A DNA stretch of 9,003 nt, taken from Candidatus Krumholzibacteriia bacterium. GTDB taxonomy: Bacteria; Krumholzibacteriota; Krumholzibacteriia; LZORAL124-64-63. Each line of letters starts with the position of its first letter. The first letter of the stretch is position 1. The notes under the pieces are model-generated. The model was not told the origin of the DNA and made no database searches. It was given only the letters and a program-made list of their open reading frames with translations. Shown piece by piece: positions 1-6,021 of this stretch. Location: contig DAOWLV010000102.1 of NCBI GenBank assembly GCA_030643455.1, positions 1 through 9,003 of the forward strand, given 5' to 3'. The translations under genes and the position numbers were made by a program.

Positions 1-53
1 GCAGTTTGTCCCATCCTCAAACTGATCGTCAAGGTTGAAAATGGACATTCAGG

Positions 54-713
54 ATGGAAATCGGTTTTGGATCAAGGTCATATTCTGTTATAATTTACCC
101 GCCTGGGGAGAATCGAGGACTTTTTCGTCCCTTGAGTTTGGGGGATCGATTGGCCAGTTATCTGAAACACGTATACTGGGATCTCAAGGACCCGATCGGT
201 CGTTTCAACTACTGGAATGCGATCTGGTCACGGTTGCCCGGCAAGGCTGGCGAGGTACTTCGCCGGCACCGGATTTCCCGGTATTTCGCGGCGGCCGGCA
301 ACAACCTTCTGATCCAGCAAAACGTATATTTTCGGGGCATCCACAAATTGAAGGTGGGCAACGATGTCGGCCTGGGCATTGGCAGCTTCCTGCAGGCCTC
401 GGGCGGGATCACCCTGGGTGACCGGGTACTGCTCGGCCCTGATGTGAAAATCTGGTCGATCAACCACGTGTTCAATGACCCGGACCAACCCATTGTCGAG
501 CAGGGTTACGAATACGAGGAGGTCGTCATCGGGGACGACTGCTGGCTCGGGATGTCCGTGATCATCCTGCCTGGCGTCCATCTGCCACCGGGGTGCGTAG
601 TTTCCGCCGGCAGCGTGGTCGGCAAGAAGTCCTACCCTGCGTGGTCGATTCTCGCTGGGTATCCGGCTCGTGTCATCGGCAAACGTCGAATGCTTTCCAC
701 TCCCGCTCTTTAA
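54..713 (+). CDS. Hexapeptide-repeat (LbH) O-acyltransferase
   Basis: A 219-residue left-handed beta-helix acyltransferase of the xenobiotic/maltose/serine acetyltransferase superfamily. It probably transfers an acetyl or other acyl group from acyl-CoA to a sugar hydroxyl, as in surface polysaccharide modification. Residues ~1-80 form a family-specific N-terminal part. Hexapeptide coils run from ~84 to 200 (IGDDCWLG, GVHLPPGCVVSAGSVV). The signature His is His138 in WSINHVFNDPDQPI, and the family-typical AGYPARVIGK ends the domain. No signal peptide or membrane span is seen, so it should be cytoplasmic. An in-frame TGA at 36-38 limits the start. ATG 54 is the longest choice but has no convincing ribosome site, and a TATAAT box lies at 89-94 inside the frame. 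TTG at 132 or 150 are alternatives that keep the whole fold. The acceptor cannot be told from sequence. It is followed after 31 bases by a convergent operon. Confidence 0.85.
   Translation: MEIGFGSRSYSVIIYPPGENRGLFRPLSLGDRLASYLKHVYWDLKDPIGRFNYWNAIWSRLPGKAGEVLRRHRISRYFAAAGNNLLIQQNVYFRGIHKLKVGNDVGLGIGSFLQASGGITLGDRVLLGPDVKIWSINHVFNDPDQPIVEQGYEYEEVVIGDDCWLGMSVIILPGVHLPPGCVVSAGSVVGKKSYPAWSILAGYPARVIGKRRMLSTPAL
67..94 (+). promoter_or_regulatory. Candidate sigma-70 promoter with perfect -10 box
   Basis: A perfect TATAAT lies at 89-94, preceded at a 16-base spacing by TTGGAT at 67-72 (3 of 6 matches to TTGACA). The surrounding bases are unusually AT-rich for this window. If used, transcription would begin near 101 and the acyltransferase could not start at ATG 54. 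The candidate starts would then be TTG 132 (GAGGA at 115-119 upstream) or TTG 150. The motif match is seen; its use is inferred. Confidence 0.4.
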
Positions 714-744
714 CGAACCGACCCCACCTGTTTTCCAGGACCGG

Positions 745-1665
745 TCAGCCCACCAGGCGGCAGCCCATGGCGATGGACAGGAACTTGGATTCCTCACTGT
801 CGGCGCGGCTGGTCAGGACACAGGGCGCTGTGGTGCCCACCACGGCCGCGGCCAACCGGGCGCCCGACAGAAGAGTCGAGCTCTTGTAGAATATGTTCCC
901 CGATTCGATGTTCGGAAAAACCAGGATGTCGGCGTTGCCCCCCACCGGCGACTTGAGGCCCTTGATACGGCAGGCTTCCGGAGACAGGGCCACGTCCAGG
1001 GCCAGAGGCCCATCCACAATTGCCCCGCTGAACTCCCCATTGCGCGCCATCTCCGCGATCTCGGCAGCATGAACAGTGGCCTTCATCCTGGGGGTGACCT
1101 TTTCCGTGGCCGCGATCAGGGCCGCCCGCGGCTGCTCGATTCCGAAGCTGCGGGCCGCGGCGATGCAGTACTCCAGGATCTGCACCTTGGTCGGCAGGTC
1201 AGGCGCAGGGATGATGGCCACGTCGGCGACGAAAAGAAGTTTGCCGTGGCTGGCCACGTAGGCGGGCAGTTCCACCACGGTCACATGGGTCAGGACATGA
1301 CCTGCCGGCAACAGGCCGTGTTCCTTGTCCAGAATCTGCTTCATGTAGTCGGAAGTCGGGATCAATCCTTTCATCAACACGTCGGCCCGGCCCGAGCGGA
1401 CCAGATCGACGGCGATCCTGCCCGCAGCGACGGCATCCGATTCCTCGACCACAGTAAACCCATCGGCATCCAGGCCCATTTCCGCGCAAAGCCCGGCAAT
1501 GCGCGAGGCGTCACCGACCAGGGTCACCTCGGCGATCCCTTCGGCAGCGGCGTGGGCGGCGGCCCCGATGGTATTGGGATCGTGCCCGGCGGCAACGGCC
1601 ACGCGGCGGCTGGGCCGGTCCCGCAGGTCGGCGACAAGTTGATCGAGACTGCGAACCGGATTCAT
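745..1665 (-). CDS. ptb: Phosphate butyryltransferase (phosphate acyltransferase)
   Basis: A 306-residue enzyme of the PTA/PTB family that interconverts acyl-CoA plus phosphate with acyl-phosphate plus CoA. Length matches stand-alone Ptb (about 300). Family motifs are in order: LMKGLIPTSDYMK (97-109), TEKVTPRM near 187-194, VDGPLALDVALSPEA (217-231), GGNADILVFPNIESGNIFYK (242-261) and VLTSRADSEESKF (283-295). The Ser286-Arg287 pair in the last motif fits the catalytic Ser-Arg of this family. It begins with ATG 31 bases after the stop of the fused kinase gene, with an AGGGGA-like ribosome site, so the two are an operon. With the kinase it would make ATP from butyryl-, isobutyryl- or similar CoA, or activate the acids in the reverse direction. 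Chain-length preference cannot be read from sequence, and a phosphate acetyltransferase role is the main alternative. Confidence 0.9.
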   Translation of the reverse strand: MNPVRSLDQLVADLRDRPSRRVAVAAGHDPNTIGAAAHAAAEGIAEVTLVGDASRIAGLCAEMGLDADGFTVVEESDAVAAGRIAVDLVRSGRADVLMKGLIPTSDYMKQILDKEHGLLPAGHVLTHVTVVELPAYVASHGKLLFVADVAIIPAPDLPTKVQILEYCIAAARSFGIEQPRAALIAATEKVTPRMKATVHAAEIAEMARNGEFSGAIVDGPLALDVALSPEACRIKGLKSPVGGNADILVFPNIESGNIFYKSSTLLSGARLAAAVVGTTAPCVLTSRADSEESKFLSIAMGCRLVG

Positions 1666-1696
1666 CTGCTGTCCCCTGATTTGGTTGCCCGTTGCT

Positions 1697-3916
1697 TTAT
1701 GACGCCGGCGGTGGGTCGTAGGTGCGGGCCACTTCCTTGCCGTTGAGCACCCGCAGGGCCCCCTTGATCAGGGCGCGCATCTCGTTTTCCCCCGGATAGG
1801 CGGTCACCCCGCAACCGAGAGCCTTCAATCCTGCGGTGATGTCCGCGACCACCATCTCGCTGCGGGCCAGGCCGCCGGTCAACAGGACCCGGTCCACGGG
1901 GTCTCCGTCAAAGGCCGGCAGCAGCGCGCTGATGTTCTTGCAGATCTGGTAGATCATCGCCTCGTAGACCTCGCAGGCTTCCTCGTCGCCTTCGATGACC
2001 CTGCGTTCGACCTCCCGGAAATCCGACGTGCCCAGCAGATCGATCAGGCCGCCCCGGCCCTTGTTCAGCTTGAGCAGTTCCTCCAGCGTGTACCTGCCGC
2101 TGAAACACAGCCTGATCAGTTGCCCGGTGGGTTCGGACCCGGAACGCTGGGGGCTGAAAGGACCTTCGCCGTCCAGGCCGTTGTTCACGTCGATGTAACG
2201 TCCCTTGGCGTGGGCGCCGATCGTGATGCCACCGCCCATGTGGCAGACGATCAGGTTCAGGTACTCGTAGAAGGTCTCGTTTTCCTCGGCGTAACGCCGG
2301 GCGGTGGAGATCTGGTTCAGGGCATGGGAAATCACCTGGCGCCGCAGGGCCTTCATGCCGGTGACCTTGACCCGGGCGGGAGCCTCGTCAACAACCACGG
2401 GGTCGACGATGAACGCGGACTTGCCGGAATCGGCCACCAGTTCGCGGGCGATCAGGGCACCCAGGTTCGAGGCGTGATCACTTCCGGTGCCGGCGAGCAG
2501 ATCTTCGCGCATACGATCGTTCACCGAGTAGGTGCCGTGAGCAATTGGTTGCAGAATGCCCCCGCGTCCGGAAACGGCATCCAGGTCGTCCACGGTCATA
2601 CCGTGGTCCCCCAGGGCGGCAAGAATCACGTCCTTGCGCATGCCGTACTGTTCGACGATTCGTTTCCCTTCGTATGGCTCCAGTTCCGCGGACGAATGCT
2701 GGATCTCCTGGGAGAACCTTTCCAGCTCTCCTTCGTACACCGCGATCCTGGTCGAAGTCGATCCCGGATTGATGGCCAGGATCCGGTAGCGCGGAAAAAA
2801 GGTGTCCTTGGGAGTCCGCGACCAGTGCTTGAAACGGTGCATACGCAGGACGCAGGCCTTGACACCCAGGACGGCGTCTTCGGCCGTGCTGTCCATGGGC
2901 AGATCCACGCCCTGAAAACGGATCCCGAACATGACGCTGAACTTCTTGGCGTCAGGATATCGCGTCGCGTAGAGATGGAAAAGCAGGTTGCCGGTGTCCA
3001 GGTTGGGCACGATCAGGACGTTGGTGCCGCCCACGAAGGCTTTTTCCTGGCCCTTGCGGTACAGCTGGGCGCTGCGGCGCGAAATCGCCACACTGATCTT
3101 GACCTCGCCCTCGATGTTGATGGTGCTGTAGCGCTTGCCTTTCTTGATCCGTTCGGCCAGGACTTCGGGCACCAGGGTGCTGGCCCGGCGCACCAGGTCG
3201 GGGCTCGGGCCTTCATCGGAGCCCTTGTTGGAATAGGATACCATGGCCCCGTTGATGGTCGGCAACACCGCTTCGGGAAACAGATCCCGGGCCACGGCGC
3301 AGGTGCCGACCGCCACGTTCGCCAGGACATCGGGATTCATGGTGGCGTTTGCGCCCACGTCCCCCACGACCAGGATGTTGTGGGGAAAGATGTCCGCCGG
3401 ATGGCTGTCCGGAAGCACGATGACGCCGGCCTCGCACAGCACCTCCTGCTTGGCCAGCAGGCGGGCCATGGGCCGGAAATAATCACGGGGCTCGTGGGTG
3501 ATGCCGCCGACGACGATATCGGCATGTCCCTGCCTGACTGCCATGATACCGAACCGGGCCGGTTCCTTGAGCAACTGGATGGCTTCGTCGAATTCATTGC
3601 AGCGCCGGATGCCCTGGGGTAGTTCGATACAGGCCTTGGCGAACTCCTCCATGAGGTCGGTCCGCTGTTCGAGATCAACAAACGCGCTCTCGGAAAGAGC
3701 GAATTCGATGCGGGTGGAATCGACGTGGCCAAGCTCGCGGTGGATGACATCCTTGACCGCCTGCTCCGTCGCCAGGAACACCGGCCTGATGAATCGGGGC
3801 AGATAACAGGCGCCCTCGATGATGCGCGGATCGGTGGGTTCGGTGAAGATCACCGCCGGCTTGTTGTTCATGACCGCAAGGATCTGTTTGTCCAGAGACC
3901 CCTCGATATCGTACAT
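1697..3916 (-). CDS. buk: Fused phosphotransacetylase-like domain / butyrate kinase
   Basis: A 739-residue two-domain protein. Residues ~1-365 are a PTA-family domain (VRQGHADIVVGGIT 127-140, VSYSNKGSDEGPSPDLVRRA 226-245, GGTNVLIVPNLDTGNLLFHL 296-315). Residues ~377-739 are a complete butyrate kinase of the ASKHA fold, near the usual 355 residues: NPGSTSTRIAVYEGE (383-397), HMGGGITIGAHAKG (559-572), VNNGLDGEGPFSPQRSG (577-593), LLTGGLARS (678-686) and PGENEMRALIKGALRV (708-723). The kinase phosphorylates a short or branched acid with ATP, or the reverse. In the N-terminal domain the expected SRGCSxED-type catalytic motif reads LPMDSTAED (339-347), so Ser and Arg are missing and only the Asp is kept. 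That resembles non-catalytic PTA domains such as that of malic enzyme MaeB and suggests acyl-CoA sensing. ATG 3916 follows GGGGGA at a 6-base spacing. It is the first gene of the operon with ptb. Confidence 0.92.
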   Translation of the reverse strand: MYDIEGSLDKQILAVMNNKPAVIFTEPTDPRIIEGACYLPRFIRPVFLATEQAVKDVIHRELGHVDSTRIEFALSESAFVDLEQRTDLMEEFAKACIELPQGIRRCNEFDEAIQLLKEPARFGIMAVRQGHADIVVGGITHEPRDYFRPMARLLAKQEVLCEAGVIVLPDSHPADIFPHNILVVGDVGANATMNPDVLANVAVGTCAVARDLFPEAVLPTINGAMVSYSNKGSDEGPSPDLVRRASTLVPEVLAERIKKGKRYSTINIEGEVKISVAISRRSAQLYRKGQEKAFVGGTNVLIVPNLDTGNLLFHLYATRYPDAKKFSVMFGIRFQGVDLPMDSTAEDAVLGVKACVLRMHRFKHWSRTPKDTFFPRYRILAINPGSTSTRIAVYEGELERFSQEIQHSSAELEPYEGKRIVEQYGMRKDVILAALGDHGMTVDDLDAVSGRGGILQPIAHGTYSVNDRMREDLLAGTGSDHASNLGALIARELVADSGKSAFIVDPVVVDEAPARVKVTGMKALRRQVISHALNQISTARRYAEENETFYEYLNLIVCHMGGGITIGAHAKGRYIDVNNGLDGEGPFSPQRSGSEPTGQLIRLCFSGRYTLEELLKLNKGRGGLIDLLGTSDFREVERRVIEGDEEACEVYEAMIYQICKNISALLPAFDGDPVDRVLLTGGLARSEMVVADITAGLKALGCGVTAYPGENEMRALIKGALRVLNGKEVARTYDPPPAS

Positions 3917-3922
3917 TGGAAT

Positions 3923-3928
3923 TCCCCC
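3923..3928 (-). promoter_or_regulatory. Ribosome binding site of the fused kinase gene
   Basis: On the minus strand GGGGGA lies six bases before the ATG at 3916. It supports this start for the PTA-like/butyrate kinase fusion. Confidence 0.6.
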
Positions 3929-3940
3929 GGCGGTTGGTCG

Positions 3941-3968
3941 ATAATTCTTTAACGGTTAAGTTGGTCAG
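3941..3968 (-). promoter_or_regulatory. Candidate promoter of the kinase-ptb operon
   Basis: On the minus strand, CTGACC (3968-3963, four of six matches to TTGACA) and AATTAT (3946-3941, four of six matches to TATAAT) are separated by 16 bases. The site lies in the 79-base gap between divergent genes, about 25 bases before the kinase start. The match is only moderate. Confidence 0.35.
3949..3959. promoter_or_regulatory. Inverted repeat TTAAC-G-GTTAA, possible operator
   Basis: A perfect 5+1+5 inverted repeat sits inside the spacer of the candidate minus-strand promoter, between the divergent kinase and YkuD genes. A small dimeric regulator bound here could control one or both directions. The repeat is short, so chance is possible. 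Confidence 0.3.
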
Positions 3969-3995
3969 AAACCACCCTGTTGGCAAGGAAGCCGA

Positions 3996-4565
3996 ATGAG
4001 CCCGTCCCACAAAAATTCGCCCGATGAGAATCTGGTCCGATTGATCGCGCAGGGCCGGGATATGATTCTTGCCCGGCAGCCTGATTTCACCGGTCGGTGG
4101 CTGCTGGTCGACGTCTTTGCCCAGCGTCTCAATCTTCTGCAGGATACCGAATTGACGGCCTCCTGGCCTGTTTCCACGGCCAGCGCCGGACTGGACAACC
4201 GGCAGGATTCCGGGGGTACTCCCTGTGGGCTGCACCGCATCCACGGAAAGATCGGCGAAAGGGCCGAACCGGGCATGATCTTCGAAAGCAGACAACCCAC
4301 CGGCATCCTGTGGAACCACTCCGCTGACCAGACGCAGGAAGGCGACCTGATCCTGACCCGAATCCTGACCCTGGACGGATTGGAAGACGGCATCAACCGG
4401 GGCCCCGGTATCGACAGCCTGGCCAGGTACATCTACATCCACGGCACAAATCACGAGGGGGCGGTCGGCTCGCCGGAATCAGGGGGTTGCGTACGCATGA
4501 CCAGCATCGATGTCATCGAACTGTTCGATCAGGTCCACAAGGAGGATCCCGTTGTCATCCTCTGA
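3996..4565 (+). CDS. YkuD-fold L,D-transpeptidase/carboxypeptidase, no signal peptide
   Basis: A 189-residue protein of the YkuD (L,D-transpeptidase catalytic) family. The catalytic segment reads IYIHGTNHEGAVGSPESGGC followed by VRM (146-168), giving His149, Ser162, Cys165 and Arg167. The usual SHGC is SGGC, a tolerated variant. The upstream strand LLVDVFAQRLNLLQD (37-50) is also typical. The N-terminus is polar with no signal peptide, lipobox or membrane helix, so it should stay in the cytoplasm, unlike cross-linking L,D-transpeptidases. From memory, cytoplasmic YkuD proteins (ElsL/LdtK of Acinetobacter baumannii) act as L,D-carboxypeptidases that trim recycled murein tetrapeptide to tripeptide, and the neighbouring Mur ligase fits that role. 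ATG 3996 has AAGGA at 3985-3989 and an in-frame stop at 3957. Its last 14 bases overlap the next gene. The specific reaction is inferred. Confidence 0.88.
   Translation: MSPSHKNSPDENLVRLIAQGRDMILARQPDFTGRWLLVDVFAQRLNLLQDTELTASWPVSTASAGLDNRQDSGGTPCGLHRIHGKIGERAEPGMIFESRQPTGILWNHSADQTQEGDLILTRILTLDGLEDGINRGPGIDSLARYIYIHGTNHEGAVGSPESGGCVRMTSIDVIELFDQVHKEDPVVIL
4539..4545 (+). promoter_or_regulatory. Ribosome binding site that fixes a TTG start
   Basis: A perfect AAGGAGG lies six bases before TTG 4552 and inside the 3' end of the YkuD gene. It selects the TTG as the start of the Mur ligase over the upstream in-frame ATG at 4510, which would overlap the YkuD gene by 56 bases. The 14-base overlap suggests translational coupling. 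Confidence 0.75.
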
Positions 4566-6021
4566 CAAGTCCGACATCCGCACCGATCCCGGCGTCTGGC
4601 TGCATTTCGCCGGAGTCGCCGGCAGCGGCATGAGCGGTCTGGCCCAGTTCCATGCCCAGGTCGGCGGACCGACCACCGGCAGCGACCGGGCCTTCGACCA
4701 GGACCAGAGGCAGGACATTCGGGCCCGGCTGGAGGAACTCGGCATCGGAATCCTGCCCCAGGACGGCACTTTCCTGACTGCGTCCGAACCCGGTGGATGT
4801 TGCGCCGGACAGACCTGCGCCGCCGTGGTGGTCAGCACCGCGGTGGAGGATTGCGTCCCCGACATCGCGGTGGCCCGGAAACAGGGCATTCCCATCCTGC
4901 ACCGGTCCGAACTGCTGGCCCGGTATGTCGCTGCTCATCGCACCATCGCGGTTTCCGGCACCAGTGGAAAGTCCACCGTCACGGCCATGGTGTTCACCAT
5001 CCTGCGGGCCTGTGGCAAGAACCCCGGCCTCCTGACCGGCGGCCCCGTGTCTGAACTGGTGAAAGAAGGTCGCATCGGAAACGCCTGGGCACCCGGGAGC
5101 ACAGGACCTGACACCCCTGCACCGTACCTCGTCATCGAAGCCGACGAGAGCGACGGCAGCCTGGTCCGGTACCATCCCTGGTCCGGAGTCATTCTCAATC
5201 TCGGCCTGGATCACAAGACACCCGAGGAGGTCATGGCCATGTTCCGGACCTTCAAGGACAACGTTTCCGGTCCCCTGGTGGTCGGGGCTGACGACAATCT
5301 GGCTTCCCTGGCCGACGGCGCCGAGGTGTTCGGAGTGGATGGACAAGGCCGGCCCGGTACCTGGGCCCAGGATGTCTCCCTGCGCCCGGACGGATCGGAC
5401 TTCCAGGTTTCGGGCGTTGCCTTCAGCCTGCCTGTGCCCGGCCTGTACAACGTGGTGAACGCGGCGGCCGCCATTGCCGCCTGCCGGTCGTGCGGGATCC
5501 CCCTGGCACGGATGGCTCCTGCCCTGGCTGGATTCGCGGGAGTTTCGCGCCGGTTCGAGAGGGTCGGGGCAGCCGCGGGTGTCGAGGTGATCGACGACTT
5601 CGCCCACAATCCGGACAAGATCGCCGCCACCCTGGCCGCCGCCCATGTTCGCCTGCCCCGGACCGGGGGCCGCGTCCTGGCTGTTTTCCAACCCCATGGT
5701 TACGGACCGACTCGATTCCTTCGCGAGGCCCTCGTGGAAGCATTCGCCACCAACCTGGGCCCCGACGACGTGCTGTGGTTGCCGGAGATCTATTTCGCCG
5801 GTGGCTCCGTGACCCGCGACATCTCGTCCCGGGACCTCGTCGACGACGTCGGCAGTCAGGGCAGGGACGCCAGGTTCCTGGCCGCCCGCGACCAGTTGCC
5901 CCCGGCCATCGCAGCCGAGGCCCGACCCGGCGATCTGGTGGTGGTCATGGGCGCGCGTGACCCTTCTCTGACTGATTTCTGCAGGGAGATCTTGATCGAA
6001 CTGGAAAGAGGGGCCGGTTAA
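4552..6021 (+). CDS. MurC/Mpl-type Mur ligase (murein peptide recycling)
   Basis: A 489-residue ATP-dependent Mur ligase. Domain 1 begins with a MurC/Mpl-like Rossmann motif HFAGVAGSGMSGLA (18-31) and TGSD (42-45). Domain 2 holds the P-loop GTSGKST (136-142), EADESDGS (196-203) and NLGLDHK (216-222). Domain 3 begins near VSRRFERVG (331-339) with IDDFAHNPDKI (347-357) and FQPHGYGPTRFL (379-390). MurC adds L-Ala to UDP-MurNAc, while Mpl adds recycled L-Ala-D-Glu-mDAP. The coupled YkuD gene, with no other cell-wall synthesis gene nearby, favours an Mpl-like recycling role, but the sequence alone does not exclude a MurC paralogue. The usual DDxxHHP motif is DDFAHNP, with Asn353 replacing the second His. 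The TTG start at 4552 is chosen for its AAGGAGG site. The stop TAA interleaves with the convergent regulator gene in TTAA (6018-6021). Confidence 0.88.
   Translation: MSSSDKSDIRTDPGVWLHFAGVAGSGMSGLAQFHAQVGGPTTGSDRAFDQDQRQDIRARLEELGIGILPQDGTFLTASEPGGCCAGQTCAAVVVSTAVEDCVPDIAVARKQGIPILHRSELLARYVAAHRTIAVSGTSGKSTVTAMVFTILRACGKNPGLLTGGPVSELVKEGRIGNAWAPGSTGPDTPAPYLVIEADESDGSLVRYHPWSGVILNLGLDHKTPEEVMAMFRTFKDNVSGPLVVGADDNLASLADGAEVFGVDGQGRPGTWAQDVSLRPDGSDFQVSGVAFSLPVPGLYNVVNAAAAIAACRSCGIPLARMAPALAGFAGVSRRFERVGAAAGVEVIDDFAHNPDKIAATLAAAHVRLPRTGGRVLAVFQPHGYGPTRFLREALVEAFATNLGPDDVLWLPEIYFAGGSVTRDISSRDLVDDVGSQGRDARFLAARDQLPPAIAAEARPGDLVVVMGARDPSLTDFCREILIELERGAG

Noticed and set aside
1..53. The left edge of the window as the end of an upstream gene
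   Set aside because: Only about 50 bases are visible, with stops in the acyltransferase frame and no recognisable coding or RNA motif.
720..746. A hairpin between the convergent acyltransferase and ptb
   Set aside because: It has two four-base-pair stems split by a 3x3 internal loop and no T-tract, too weak to call a terminator.
670..1746. A 358-codon plus-strand frame opposite ptb
   Set aside because: It overlaps the recognised ptb on the other strand and the end of the acyltransferase, has low-complexity shadow composition and no recognisable motif.
2120..3622. A 500-codon open frame on the plus strand opposite the kinase fusion
   Set aside because: It is antisense to a clearly recognised gene, its composition is rich in Gly, His, Asp and Val as expected from the complement of GC-rich codons, and it shows no domain motif.
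4555..5697. A 380-codon minus-strand frame opposite the Mur ligase
   Set aside because: It is a Gly/Asp/Gln-rich shadow of the ligase gene, which has all its family motifs.
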